DNA of 64,000 nucleotides from Mesorhizobium sp. (GCA_004017275.1 SAKE01000016.1:62001-126000), one strand, 5' to 3'. Positions 33,501 through 43,364 are shown, counted from the stretch's first letter. Notes: generated from the letters alone by a model not told the origin. Program-made: numbers and translations.

Positions 33501-34664
33501 CTACCGCGCCAGGTCCGCCACCACGGCGTCGAGCACGATCATGCCGGCCGGCGTGGCGCGAAGCCGGGCATTGCCGATCGGCGCCACCAGGCCCTCGCCC
33601 TGCAGCATCGACAGCCGCGCGCTCGACAGGCCGCGTCCGGAGAACGCCTCGTATCGGGCGAGGTCGATGCCTTCGGCCAGCCGCAGACCCATCAGCAGGA
33701 ACTCGTCGGCCTCTTCCGAACGCGTCAGGATCTCGCCGCCGGTGACACCATGGCCCTTGGCCTCGACCAGATTGGCCCAGGTTTCCGGCATCCGCTCGGC
33801 GATCGTGACCGTGCGGCGGCCGTTCTCGACGAAGCGGCCGTGCGCGCCTGGGCCAACGCCGACATATTCGCCATAGCGCCAGTAGGTCAGATTGTGCCGG
33901 CTTTCGGCGCCTGGCCGGGCGTGGTTGGAAATCTCGTAAGCCGGCAAACCATGCGCCGATGTGATCTCCTGCGTCAGCGCATAGAGGTCGGCGGCGTGGT
34001 CGTTGTCGGGAATGATGAATTTCTTCGCCGCATGCAAAGCGTGGAAGGGCGTGCCTTCCTCGATGGTCAGCTGGTAGAGCGACAAATGGTCGGCGGCGTG
34101 GCCGATCGCCTGTTCGAGCTCCGATGCCCAAGCCTCCGGCGTCTGGCCGGGCCGCGCATAGATCAGGTCGAAAGACAACCTTGGAAAGATTTCTCGCGCG
34201 AGCCCGATGGCGTGCAGCGCCTCCTCGACATTGTGCAGCCGGCCGAGGAAGCGCAAATCCTTGTCGTTCAGCGCCTGCACGCCGAGCGAGACGCGATTGA
34301 CGCCGGCCGTCCTGTAGCCGCGAAAGCGTTCGGCCTCGACCGAGGACGGATTGGCCTCAAGCGTCACCTCGATGCCGTCAGGAACGGTCCAGTTCTTCGC
34401 CACGGCGTCCAGAACCCTGGCCACGGTTTCCGGCTTCATCAGCGACGGCGTGCCGCCGCCGAGGAAAATGCTTGTCACCTCGCGCGGCCCGGTTCGCTCG
34501 CGCATCGTCGCCAGCTCGGCCTCGAAGGCTCTGGCGAAGCGGTCCTGGTCGACTGGCTGGTGGCGGACATGGCTGTTGAAGTCGCAATAGGGGCATTTGG
34601 CCGCACAGAACGGCCAATGGACATAGACGCCGAAGCCGGGCGCCCGGTCGAGCAGCATACTCAT
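33501..34664 (-). CDS. hemW: Radical SAM family heme chaperone HemW
   Basis: 387 residues. The radical SAM motif C-x3-C-x2-C is at C20, C24 and C27 (PFCAAKCPYCDFN); HWPFC before it is characteristic of HemW/HemN relatives. SIFLGGGTPSLM, GVNRVSLGVQALND and LIYARPGQTPEAW follow. HemW inserts heme into respiratory enzymes; it is not the coproporphyrinogen dehydrogenase. Its ATG overlaps the stop of rdgB (ATGA), the usual rph-rdgB-hemW order of alphaproteobacteria. Confidence 0.95.
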   Translation of the reverse strand: MSMLLDRAPGFGVYVHWPFCAAKCPYCDFNSHVRHQPVDQDRFARAFEAELATMRERTGPREVTSIFLGGGTPSLMKPETVARVLDAVAKNWTVPDGIEVTLEANPSSVEAERFRGYRTAGVNRVSLGVQALNDKDLRFLGRLHNVEEALHAIGLAREIFPRLSFDLIYARPGQTPEAWASELEQAIGHAADHLSLYQLTIEEGTPFHALHAAKKFIIPDNDHAADLYALTQEITSAHGLPAYEISNHARPGAESRHNLTYWRYGEYVGVGPGAHGRFVENGRRTVTIAERMPETWANLVEAKGHGVTGGEILTRSEEADEFLLMGLRLAEGIDLARYEAFSGRGLSSARLSMLQGEGLVAPIGNARLRATPAGMIVLDAVVADLAR

Positions 34665-35308
34665 GCCGAGCCCAATCGCGCTTTGGCGAATTTCTGGAAA
34701 GCGCGGGCGCGGTGCGACAGCGCTGTCGGCTGGCCGGGCTTCCAGCCGTGTTTTTCCTCAGCGCTCATCTCGCCAAAGGTCTTGCCGAAACCATCGGGCA
34801 AAAACACCGGATCGTAGCCGAAGCCGAGCTCGCCGCGCGGCGGCCAGACCAGCGTGCCCTCTGCCTCGCCGCGATAATATTCGGCCTCGCCGTCGGGAAA
34901 CGCCAGGCAGATGACGGCGACGAAGCGTCCCTTGCGCTGCTCCGGCAAGGCGGCGCCGACTTCCTGCAGCGCCACTTCGGTGCGTTGCATGGCCATGCCG
35001 AAGTCACGCGAACCGTCCGGGGTTTCGGCCCAGTTGGCGGTGTAGACGCCGGGCGCACCGTCAAGTGCGTCGACGCACAGGCCGGAATCGTCCGACAGCG
35101 CCGGCAGGCCGGTCGCCTTGGCGGCGGCCAGCGCCTTGATGTAGGCGTTTTCCTCGAAGGTGGTGCCGGTCTCGTCAGGCTCCGGCAGGCCAAACTCCTT
35201 GGCCGACTTCGCTTCGAAGCCGAAGGGTCCCATCAGGTCGGCGAATTCGCGCAGCTTGCCTTCATTGTGGCTGGCGACGACGATCTTCTTGCCATCGAGA
35301 GAATGCAT
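34661..35308 (-). CDS. rdgB: RdgB/HAM1 non-canonical purine NTP pyrophosphatase
   Basis: Hydrolyses XTP, ITP and dITP to the monophosphates to keep deaminated purines out of nucleic acids. 215 residues from ATG 35308. IVVASHNEGKLREF, TGTTFEENAYIKA, LSDDSGLCVDALDGAPGVYTANWA, GELGFGYDPVF and the C-terminal LSHRARAF are all present. Its start overlaps the stop of the VOC gene by one base (TGATG); hemW overlaps its end. Confidence 0.97.
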   Translation of the reverse strand: MHSLDGKKIVVASHNEGKLREFADLMGPFGFEAKSAKEFGLPEPDETGTTFEENAYIKALAAAKATGLPALSDDSGLCVDALDGAPGVYTANWAETPDGSRDFGMAMQRTEVALQEVGAALPEQRKGRFVAVICLAFPDGEAEYYRGEAEGTLVWPPRGELGFGYDPVFLPDGFGKTFGEMSAEEKHGWKPGQPTALSHRARAFQKFAKARLGSA

Positions 35309-35733
35309 CAAAGGCCCCAGATTCGTGGCTCGGCGAATTCGATCGAATTGCCCGAGGGGTCGCGTATATAGATCGAACGGCCGCCCTGCGGCCATTCGAA
35401 TTCGCTCTCGATGGCGATGTTTTTCGTCTCGAGGTGGGCTTTCCAGCCGGCGATTTCATCGGCGGTCGCCGCAAAGCAGAGATGGCCTTGGCCGACCGCA
35501 CCGTGCGGCGGCACTTTCAGCTTTGCATCAGGCGCCGGCGGCACTTTCGTCGCCTCGGCGTTGAAGACGAGCAGCACGCCGGGTCCGCAGCGGAAGAAGA
35601 GGTGGCGGCCATCGACCTTGCCGAGGAGGGCGAGGCCGAGGACACCGGTGTAGAAGGTTTCGGCAGCGGGCAGGTCGGTGGCGTAGAGGGCGGATTCAAG
35701 GATGGCGGAGGGCGTCACGCTCAAGCTCGGCAT
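35308..35733 (-). CDS. VOC family (glyoxalase/bleomycin-resistance type) protein
   Basis: 141 residues of one VOC module pair: LESALYATDLPAAETFYTGVLGL, RHLFFRCGPGVLLVFNAE, GHLCFAA and IYIRDPSGNSIEFAEPRIW, where the conserved His and Glu are metal-ligand candidates. The substrate cannot be told. It is placed between rph and rdgB and overlaps rdgB by one base, so it is cotranscribed with them; this gene is an addition to the usual rph-rdgB pair. Confidence 0.9.
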   Translation of the reverse strand: MPSLSVTPSAILESALYATDLPAAETFYTGVLGLALLGKVDGRHLFFRCGPGVLLVFNAEATKVPPAPDAKLKVPPHGAVGQGHLCFAATADEIAGWKAHLETKNIAIESEFEWPQGGRSIYIRDPSGNSIEFAEPRIWGL

Positions 35734-35740
35734 TTGAAAA

Positions 35741-36457
35741 CTACGCCACCGCCATCTGTTGCAAACTCACCAGGCGCTGGATGCCTTTCTTGGCCAGGCC
35801 CATCAAGTCCGCGAACTGCCCTTCGGAGAAAGGCTCGCCTTCGGCGGTGCCCTGTATCTCGACGATGCCGCCCTTGCCGGTCATGACGAAATTGGCGTCG
35901 GTACCGGCCGAAGAATCCTCGATGTAGTCGAGGTCGATGACCGGCTGGCCGTCATGGATGCCGCAGGAGATCGCCGCGACGTGGTCCTTCAGCACCTTGG
36001 CGACACTGGCCATCTGGCGCGCTTCCATCCAGCGCAGGCAGTCGTAGAGCGCCACCCAGCCGCCGGTGATCGAGGCGGTGCGGGTGCCGCCATCGGCCTG
36101 GATGACGTCGCAGTCGACGGTGATCTGCTGCTCGCCCAGCGCCTGCAAATCGACCACCGCGCGCAAGGAACGGCCGATCAGCCGCTGGATTTCCAGCGTG
36201 CGGCCGCCCTGCTTGCCGGCGGAGGCTTCGCGGCGCATGCGCTCACCGGTCGAGCGCGGCAACATGCCGTATTCGGCCGTCACCCAGCCCTTGCCGGAAT
36301 TGCGCATCCAGCCCGGGACTTTTTCCTCAAGGCTGGCCGTGCACAGGACATGCGTATCGCCGAACTTCACCAGGCAGGAGCCTTCGGCATGCTTGGAGAC
36401 GCCACGCTCGAAGGAGATGGCGCGCATTTCGTCGAATTGGCGTTTGGAGGGGCGCAT
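35741..36457 (-). CDS. rph: Ribonuclease PH
   Basis: Phosphorolytic 3'-5' exoribonuclease that trims the ends of tRNA precursors. 238 residues from ATG 36457 (MRPSKRQFDEMRAISFE); the frame runs further upstream without similarity. GSCLVKFGDTHVLCTASLEEKVPGWM, TAEYGMLPRSTGERMRREA and the phosphate-site stretch CDVIQADGGTRTASITG are diagnostic. It is the first gene of the rph-VOC-rdgB-hemW operon and faces hrcA. Confidence 0.97.
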   Translation of the reverse strand: MRPSKRQFDEMRAISFERGVSKHAEGSCLVKFGDTHVLCTASLEEKVPGWMRNSGKGWVTAEYGMLPRSTGERMRREASAGKQGGRTLEIQRLIGRSLRAVVDLQALGEQQITVDCDVIQADGGTRTASITGGWVALYDCLRWMEARQMASVAKVLKDHVAAISCGIHDGQPVIDLDYIEDSSAGTDANFVMTGKGGIVEIQGTAEGEPFSEGQFADLMGLAKKGIQRLVSLQQMAVA

Positions 36458-36550
36458 TCGGCCTGCTTTCTTGTCATTTTTCGGAATCGTGGCCGGCTTG
36501 TAGCCCCACCAAGCCGATGGCGCAAAGGAAAATGGCCCGACCACACCGGG

Positions 36551-36589
36551 TGATCTGATACAGACACCTTAGTGATCTGACACAGACAC
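36551..36589. promoter_or_regulatory. Two direct 17-bp repeats in the rph/hrcA divergent promoter region
   Basis: TGATCTGATACAGACAC at 36551-36567 and TGATCTGACACAGACAC at 36573-36589 differ at one base and start 22 bases apart, two helical turns. They lie in the 203-base space between the two divergent starts. This is not the CIRCE inverted repeat bound by HrcA. It may be a binding site for another regulator, or the trace of a mobile element. Confidence 0.5.
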
Positions 36590-36660
36590 GTCTCATATAG
36601 ACGCCGGGTTGCGCGGGCACGGTGTAAGTCTATATCCTTGGGCCGGAGGTTTTTGGCCGT

Positions 36661-37743
36661 ATGACCAAGGCAGTCGATCCCGCTTCGCAGTTGCCCGCTC
36701 GTCAATCGCTGGACATGCGCTCGCGCGACATTTTTCGGCGCATCGTCGATTCCTATCTCAGGGACGGCGAACCCGTGGGCTCACGCAGCCTGTCGCGCAT
36801 CCTGCCGTCCTCGCTGTCGCCGGCGACCATCCGCAATGTGATGAGCGATCTCGAGCATCTCGGCCTGATCTACGCGCCGCACATTTCGGCCGGCCGGCTG
36901 CCGACGCAGGCCGGCCTGCGTTTCTTCGTCGATGCCTTCATGGAGCTTGGCGACCTTTCCGACGAGGAGCGCCGCGCCATCGAGGCACAGGTGCGGGCGT
37001 CGGGCTCGGGCGCGACGCTGGAACATATGCTGACCGAGGCCAGCCAGATGCTGTCGGGCATGTCGCGCGGCGCCGGCCTGGTGCTGGCGGCCAAGAACGA
37101 GGTGGCGCTGAAGCACATCGAATTCATCCAGCTCGAGCCAACCAAGGCGCTGGCGGTGCTGGTGTCGCAAAATGGCGACGTCGAAAACCGCGTCGTCGAG
37201 CTGCCCGCTGGCATCACCGTCTCGCAACTGCACGAGGCCTCGAACTTCCTCAATGCCCATATACGCGGCCGCACCCTGGCCGAGGCGCGGATCGAGATCG
37301 CCCGCATCAAGGAAGAGACCAGGGCCGCGCTCGACACGCTGTCGCAGGACCTGGTCGAGAAGGGGCTGGCGGTGTGGGCCGGCGCCGACAGCGGCCTGCC
37401 GGCGCGGCTCATCGTGCGCGGCCGCGCCAATCTGCTTGAAAACGTCACCGCGCAGGCCGACATCGAGCTGCTGCGCCATCTGTTCGAGGACATGGAGACG
37501 CAGGACGGGCTGATCCAGTTGCTCGATCTCGCCGAACAGGGCTCGGGCGTGCGCATCTTCATCGGCTCGGAAAACAAGCTGTTTTCGCTGTCGGGCTCGT
37601 CGCTGGTGGTGGCGCCGTATCGCGACAAGGACGCCCGCGTCGTCGGCGCGCTCGGCGTCATCGGCCCGACCCGCCTCAACTATGCCCGTATCGTGCCGAT
37701 GGTCGACTATACGGCGCAGCTGATTTCCCGCATGCTCCGTTGA
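36661..37743 (+). CDS. hrcA: Heat-inducible transcription repressor HrcA
   Basis: Represses groESL-type heat shock genes by binding CIRCE elements. 360 residues; GGAGG stands ten bases before the ATG. The N-terminal winged helix has IFRRIVDSYLRDGEPVGSRSLSRIL and SPATIRNVMSDLEHLGLIYAPHISAGRLPTQAGLRFFVD; the GAF-like and C-terminal parts end SVVGPTRLNYARIVP-like (VIGPTRLNYARIVPMVDYTAQLI). It is divergent from rph, as in many Rhizobiales. The gene that follows is not grpE, although that is the common order. Confidence 0.97.
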   Translation: MTKAVDPASQLPARQSLDMRSRDIFRRIVDSYLRDGEPVGSRSLSRILPSSLSPATIRNVMSDLEHLGLIYAPHISAGRLPTQAGLRFFVDAFMELGDLSDEERRAIEAQVRASGSGATLEHMLTEASQMLSGMSRGAGLVLAAKNEVALKHIEFIQLEPTKALAVLVSQNGDVENRVVELPAGITVSQLHEASNFLNAHIRGRTLAEARIEIARIKEETRAALDTLSQDLVEKGLAVWAGADSGLPARLIVRGRANLLENVTAQADIELLRHLFEDMETQDGLIQLLDLAEQGSGVRIFIGSENKLFSLSGSSLVVAPYRDKDARVVGALGVIGPTRLNYARIVPMVDYTAQLISRMLR

Positions 37744-37767
37744 GTTGATCTAACCGAGGAGACGACG

Positions 37768-37965
37768 ATGGCGCTCGAAGAATTCAAGGCCCGGATCAGC
37801 CTGCTGCTCGAGGAGATGGTCAACCAGCCGGAAGACCAGCACGAAATCCAGGAGCAGTTGCGCGAGAAATTGCGGGAAATGCGCGCCATGGGCCTGCCGC
37901 TGCCGGCCGATCTCGTCGAGCTGGAAAAACGCCTCGACGACGATTTCTACGCCGCCGGAACCTGA
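37768..37965 (+). CDS. Small helical protein downstream of hrcA
   Basis: 65 residues, starting 24 bases after hrcA, with GAGGAGA-like sequence before the ATG. The product is very acidic and almost entirely helix-forming, with heptad-like spacing (FKARISLLLEEMVNQPEDQHEIQEQLREKLREMR), so a coiled coil is likely. It probably shares the hrcA transcript. I do not recognise a named family; position suggests a link to the heat response, but that is inference. Confidence 0.75.
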   Translation: MALEEFKARISLLLEEMVNQPEDQHEIQEQLREKLREMRAMGLPLPADLVELEKRLDDDFYAAGT

Positions 37966-38064
37966 GCCCGGAAAACGGAAGCTTGCTTCATCTCATCGTG
38001 TGCCGTGGAACGATCGGCGAAACCGCCCGTTCCTCTCTCCACGGCCATATATGGGAGGGTAGGG

Positions 38065-39417
38065 ATGATCCGTTTCGCCGAACTGGCTATTTCCGCCACC
38101 CTGCTTGTCACCACTACGGCATTCGCCCAGCAGGCGGACAAGCCGGTGCTGAAAGGCGCGGCCGCTTTTGGCGACTGGCGAGCTGACAAGCCCGGCGTGC
38201 GCCGCCTGATCGGGCCGAACGATCTGCCAAAGCCCTATGTCACCAAATCCGTCTCGAACAGCGCCGGCCTCGCCGAAAGGCCGGCGGACGCCGAGCCGAA
38301 ACTGCCGCCGGGCTTTTCGGCCGAGCTGATCGCGTCGGGCATCGACAATCCGCGCGTCGTGCGCGTGGCGCCGAATGGCGACCTGTTCGTCGCCGACAGC
38401 GACGCCAACCAAGTTCGCATTTATCGGCTGGCCGAGGGCAGCGCGAAGCCGGCTGAGGACGGCATCTTTGCCGGCAATCTCAACCAGCCCTATGGCGTTG
38501 CCTTCTATCCGCCGGGCGACGACCCGCAGTGGGTCTATGTCGCCAACAGCGACAGCATCGTGCGCTTTGCCTACGGCAATGGCGACCTGAAGGCATCCAG
38601 CGAGGCTGAGACCATCGTCGGCAACATCCCTGCCAGTCATCACTGGACGCGCGACATCGCTTTCTCGCCGGACGGCAAGACGCTCTATCTGTCTGTGGGC
38701 TCGGGATCGAACGTTGCCGAAGGTATGGGCAAGGAGCCGAAAGGCGGCCTCGACGCCTGGGCGAAGTCGCAGCCGCTCGGGGCCGCATGGGGCTCGGAGG
38801 ATGGCCGCGCCGCTGTGCTGGCCTTCGATCCCAGTGGCAAGAACGGACGCATTGTCGCCACCGGCCTGCGCAACTGTTCCGGCATGACCGTGCAGCCTGC
38901 AACGGGCGCACTGTGGTGCGTCGTCAACGAACGCGATGCGCTTGGCGACAATGTGCCGCCCGAATACGCGGCTGCGGTCAAGGACGGCGCCTTCTATGGC
39001 TGGCCCTGGTACTATATCGGCAACAACGAGGATCCGCGCCACAAGGGCGAACGCCCCGATCTTGCCGGCAGGGCGACCATTCCTGATGTGCTGATGCAGG
39101 CGCATTCGTCGCCGCTCAACATCGCCTTCTACGAAGGGACAACCTTTCCGGCCGAATACAAGGGCGACGCCTTCGTCGCGCTGCACGGTTCATGGAACCG
39201 CGGCAACAGGACCGGATACAAGGTGGTGAGATTGCTGTTCAGGGACGGCAAGCCGACCGGGGAATATGAGGATTTCATCACCGGCTTCGTCGTCTCCAAC
39301 GGCGAGGTCTGGGGCCGGCCGGTGGGCGTGGCGGTAGCCAAGGACGGTGCTCTGATCGTGACCGAGGATGGCAACGGCACCATCTGGCGCGTCACCCATG
39401 GCGACGGTCGCTCCTGA
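38065..39417 (+). CDS. Secreted PQQ-dependent sugar (sorbosone) dehydrogenase-like protein
   Basis: 450 residues from ATG 38065 (GGGAGGGTAGGG upstream). Signal peptide: MIRFAELAISATLLVTTTAFAQQ. The rest is a beta-propeller of the glucose/sorbosone dehydrogenase family: LPPGFSAELIASGIDNPRVVRVAPNGDLFVADSDANQVRIY, HHWTRDIAFSPDGKTLYLSVGSGSN, GLRNCSGMTVQPATGALWCVVNERD and LHGSWNRGNRTGYKVVRL. Members bind PQQ and oxidise sugars in the periplasm; whether this one keeps PQQ activity is unknown. It stands alone. Confidence 0.9.
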   Translation: MIRFAELAISATLLVTTTAFAQQADKPVLKGAAAFGDWRADKPGVRRLIGPNDLPKPYVTKSVSNSAGLAERPADAEPKLPPGFSAELIASGIDNPRVVRVAPNGDLFVADSDANQVRIYRLAEGSAKPAEDGIFAGNLNQPYGVAFYPPGDDPQWVYVANSDSIVRFAYGNGDLKASSEAETIVGNIPASHHWTRDIAFSPDGKTLYLSVGSGSNVAEGMGKEPKGGLDAWAKSQPLGAAWGSEDGRAAVLAFDPSGKNGRIVATGLRNCSGMTVQPATGALWCVVNERDALGDNVPPEYAAAVKDGAFYGWPWYYIGNNEDPRHKGERPDLAGRATIPDVLMQAHSSPLNIAFYEGTTFPAEYKGDAFVALHGSWNRGNRTGYKVVRLLFRDGKPTGEYEDFITGFVVSNGEVWGRPVGVAVAKDGALIVTEDGNGTIWRVTHGDGRS

Positions 39418-39532
39418 CCACAAATCCGCGCGCCGACGTGGTGTAATCGAATTTCGGCTTCAGGGAGTTTGCGGCCAGGCGGCTTTGTGCGAATAGGACA
39501 TTGTCACAACAGCGTAGCGCAAGGCCGCAACC

Positions 39533-40150
39533 ATGACCCTTACCGGATTCCTCGCCTACAGTGCCGCCCTCGGCATCGCTGCCGCCATTCCTGGTCCCGG
39601 CGTCACCGCGCTGGTCGCGCGTGCGCTCGGCTCCGGCTTCCGCTCGTCGCTGGCGATGTCGTTTGGCCTGATGGTTGGCGATCTCACCTATCTGACCGCC
39701 GTGGTGCTCGGCCTCGCCTTCGTGGCGCAGAGTTTCGGCATGGTTTTCCTCGCCATCAAATGGCTCGGCGTCGCTTATCTCGCCTTCCTCGGCTGGCGCT
39801 TCTGGAACAGCGGCATCACGCCCGAGACTGTCGAGGCGAGGAAAGGCAAAGGCGGGCTGCTGTCGAGCTTCGTCGCCGGCCTCACCGTTACGCTCGGCAA
39901 TCCGAAGACGATGATCTTCTATCTCGCGATCACGCCGACCATCGTCGACCTGAAGACCATCACGCTGGCCGATTACGGCATTCTCGTCGCGCTGACGGTG
40001 GTCGTGCTGTTGGTGGTGCTGGTGCCGTATCTGGCGCTTGCTGCCAAGGCGCGCTGGTTCCTGAGATCGCCGCGCGCGCTCAAGGCGTTGAACCGCACGG
40101 CCGCAGGCTTCATGGTCGGCGCTGCCGCAGCGATTGCCGCCCGCCAATAG
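39533..40150 (+). CDS. LysE family amino-acid exporter
   Basis: 205 residues with six hydrophobic segments. The start FLAYSAALGIAAAIPGPGVTALVARALGSGFRSSLAMSFGLMVGDLTYL contains the family PGP motif and the short loop before the second span; LGNPKTMIFYLAITP is the conserved middle. LysE/RhtB proteins export amino acids or homoserine lactones by proton exchange. The substrate is unknown. A hairpin that may stop transcription follows 14 bases after the stop. Confidence 0.93.
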   Translation: MTLTGFLAYSAALGIAAAIPGPGVTALVARALGSGFRSSLAMSFGLMVGDLTYLTAVVLGLAFVAQSFGMVFLAIKWLGVAYLAFLGWRFWNSGITPETVEARKGKGGLLSSFVAGLTVTLGNPKTMIFYLAITPTIVDLKTITLADYGILVALTVVVLLVVLVPYLALAAKARWFLRSPRALKALNRTAAGFMVGAAAAIAARQ

Positions 40151-40163
40151 AGGGCTTTCAGCC

Positions 40164-40201
40164 AAAGCATTTCGCAAACAGGCCTTTGCGGGAAATGCTT
40201 T
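40164..40201 (+). terminator. Possible terminator hairpin after the LysE gene
   Basis: Arms AAAGCATTTC-GCAAA and TTTGC-GG-GAAATGCTTT pair over 15 bases with a two-base bulge and a six-base loop, followed by a short T run. It may also be one of the intergenic palindromes frequent in this genome. Confidence 0.4.
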
Positions 40202-40322
40202 TCCGAGACGGCACTGTTTTAGACACAGGTCCCCCTCGGATATTTTCAGCCGACAGTCTATCTTGCGCGGCCGAAGGTCCTATCTTGCGGACCACCTGCC
40301 TGAAATTCTGGGAGCGAAACCA

Positions 40323-41300
<978 letters not shown>

Positions 41301-41471
41301 TTCCGCGTTATTCTCGAGAATAGAAACGCCGAGATCTTTCGCACCGTCCGGCCAACGCCGCAATCTGGCTCGCTTGAAAAACCGCCCGTGGCGTCTGCCG
41401 CCGGCTTGAGCAGTGCCCTGGTTCCGTGCATATCGCTCCTGGCCCGCCTGCATGGGCCGGGGGAGGATTTC

Positions 41472-42098
41472 ATGTACAAGCTCTACACCCGTCCGGGCAG
41501 CGGCGGCTTCGTCGTCGAGGCGGCACTGGCGCTGGCGAATGCGCCGTTCGAGCAGATCGACGTGCCGAAAACCGACCGGCCCGATCCGGCCTTCCTCGAC
41601 ATCAGTCCGATGAACCAGGTTCCGGTGCTGACCTTGCCGGATGGAAGCTCTATGACCGAATCGGCGGCGATCTGCATCCTGCTTGCCGAGCGTCACCCCA
41701 ATGCCGGCCTCGCACCGGCTGTCAACGCACCCGCCCGCGCCGACTTCCTGCGCTGGATGGCCTTCATGTCGTCCGTGCTCTATCCGGCGGTGCTGCGTTT
41801 CTACTACGCATACCGCTACACGGCCGATCCCGACGGCACCAAGGCGGTCAAGCAGGCAGCCGTCGCCGAGATGGATCGCGGCTTTGCTGTTCTTGATGCC
41901 GCTCTCCAAGGCCGTGACTGGCTGGTCGGCGACCAACTGTCGCTGGCCGATATCTATCTCGTCATGCTGGTGGCCTGGCATCCCAACGTCGACAGCGCGC
42001 GGACGGCATGGCCGAACATTGAACGCGTGTGGGCGCGGCTACGTGACCACCCGTTGATGAAGACGCTCAACACATCGCATGAGATGTGGCCAGGCTGA
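41472..42098 (+). CDS. Glutathione S-transferase family protein
   Basis: 208 residues from ATG 41472 (GGGGGAGG upstream); a longer frame of 28 more residues is less likely. Thioredoxin-like N-domain: YKLYTRPGSGGFVVEAALALANAPFEQIDV with NQVPVLTLPDGSSMTESAAICILLAE (cis-Pro and the Glu-Ser pair that contacts glutathione). Helical C-domain: GRDWLVGDQLSLADIYLVMLVAW. The Ser at the typical catalytic position suggests a beta/theta-like enzyme. The substrate is unknown. Confidence 0.92.
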   Translation: MYKLYTRPGSGGFVVEAALALANAPFEQIDVPKTDRPDPAFLDISPMNQVPVLTLPDGSSMTESAAICILLAERHPNAGLAPAVNAPARADFLRWMAFMSSVLYPAVLRFYYAYRYTADPDGTKAVKQAAVAEMDRGFAVLDAALQGRDWLVGDQLSLADIYLVMLVAWHPNVDSARTAWPNIERVWARLRDHPLMKTLNTSHEMWPG

Positions 42099-42119
42099 AC
42101 GGCCGGCCGATGGCGAGGT

Positions 42120-43364
42120 TCAATTTCTGAGCACTGCCCGTTTTCCCTGCAGGAACCGGCGCACCGCCGGGTCGCGTTCAAGGCCGATCGCCCGGTCATA
42201 GGCCTCGGTTGCCTGTGGCACCTGACCAAGCCTGGCCAGCAGACCGGCGCAGGCTGCCCAATAGGGCTGATAGTCATCAAGCCGGTTGTCGTCGCCCAGC
42301 ACATAAAGGGCCGCCAATCCGGCCACGGCGCCCTCGGCCTCGGCAATCGCCACCGCGCGATTGATCGCCACCACCGGCGATCCCGCGATCGAAAGCAGCG
42401 CGTCGTAGAGCTCGCGGATCGCCACCCAGTCGGTGCGGCCGGTCAGCCGCCGTGCCGCATGTGCGGACTGCACGGCCGCCTCAAGCTGGTAGCGGCCGAT
42501 GACGCCCATGGTGGCGGCGCGGCCGAGCAACGCTTCCGCCTCATCGACCAAAGCGCGATCCCAGAGCGTATAGTCCTGCTCAGCCAGCGGCACGTAATCC
42601 CCAGCCGCATCGCGCCGTGCGGCGCGGCGCGCTTCGGCAAACAGCATCAGCGACAAGAGGCCAAGCGTCTCGGGCTCGTCCGGCATCAGCGAGACCACCA
42701 GCCGGCCGAGCCAGATGCCTTCGGTCGCCAGATTGCGGCGCCGCGTTTCGGTGCCCGCCGGATCGGACCAGCCTTCGGCGAAGGCGGCGTAGATCGCTTC
42801 CAGCACCGCATCCAGCCGTTCACCGAGTTCGGCCCGCTCCGGCACGCGGAACGGAATGCCGGTTTCACGGATGCGGCTCTTGGCGCGCACCAGGCGCTGG
42901 CCCATGGTTGCCGGCGAGACCAGGAAGGCGGACGCGATCGTCGCGGCGTCGAACCCCAGCACCGTCTGCAGGATGAGCGGCGAACGCACGCTCGATTCGA
43001 TCGCCGGATGGGCGCAGACGAACATCAGCCGCAGCCGTTCGTCGGGCAGGTCTTCGTCGGTCATGTGCGCCTCCGCCTCCTCGGCAATCAGCTTGAGATG
43101 CTCGCGGCCGGCTTCGCTGGTCAGCCGCCGCCGCACCGCATCGACGCGGCGCCGCCTTGCCACCGCCAGCAGCCAGGCTTCCGGTTTCTTGGGTACGCCG
43201 GTTCGAGGCCATCGCTCCAGTGCGGCGGCGAAGGCATCGGCCAGCGCGTCCTCGGCGCCGGCCACGTCGCGCGTGCGCGCCGCGAGCCAGGCGACAAGCT
43301 TGCCGTAGCTTTGCCGGGCGGCGACTTCCGCCGCCGCCCGCGCGATCTCCTGGCCATTCTCCAT
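42120..43364 (-). CDS. ECF sigma factor of the ECF42 type (DUF6596 C-terminus)
   Basis: About 414 residues, more than twice a normal ECF sigma factor. Region 2 (about 18-85) includes GAEDALADAFAAALERWPRTGVPKKPEAWLLAVARRRRVDAVRRR; region 4 (about 125-175) includes LQTVLGFDAATIASAFLVSPATMGQRLVRAKSRIRE. The long C-terminal part (from 180) with SPVVAINRAVAIAEAEGAVAGLAALY is a TPR-like domain found only in this group and replaces an anti-sigma factor as control element. I take ATG 43364, which overlaps the DGPF stop by one base; GTG 43367 is an alternative. The two DGPF genes upstream are its expected partners. Confidence 0.92.
   Translation of the reverse strand: MENGQEIARAAAEVAARQSYGKLVAWLAARTRDVAGAEDALADAFAAALERWPRTGVPKKPEAWLLAVARRRRVDAVRRRLTSEAGREHLKLIAEEAEAHMTDEDLPDERLRLMFVCAHPAIESSVRSPLILQTVLGFDAATIASAFLVSPATMGQRLVRAKSRIRETGIPFRVPERAELGERLDAVLEAIYAAFAEGWSDPAGTETRRRNLATEGIWLGRLVVSLMPDEPETLGLLSLMLFAEARRAARRDAAGDYVPLAEQDYTLWDRALVDEAEALLGRAATMGVIGRYQLEAAVQSAHAARRLTGRTDWVAIRELYDALLSIAGSPVVAINRAVAIAEAEGAVAGLAALYVLGDDNRLDDYQPYWAACAGLLARLGQVPQATEAYDRAIGLERDPAVRRFLQGKRAVLRN

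Noticed and set aside
36458..36660. CIRCE element near hrcA
   Set aside because: I looked for TTAGCACTC-N9-GAGTGCTAA in the rph/hrcA gap and did not find it; only the direct repeats described are present.
41308..41326. Palindrome TATTCTCGAGAATA after cysK
   Set aside because: It could be a weak terminator stem but has no T run and the arms outside the core are imperfect.
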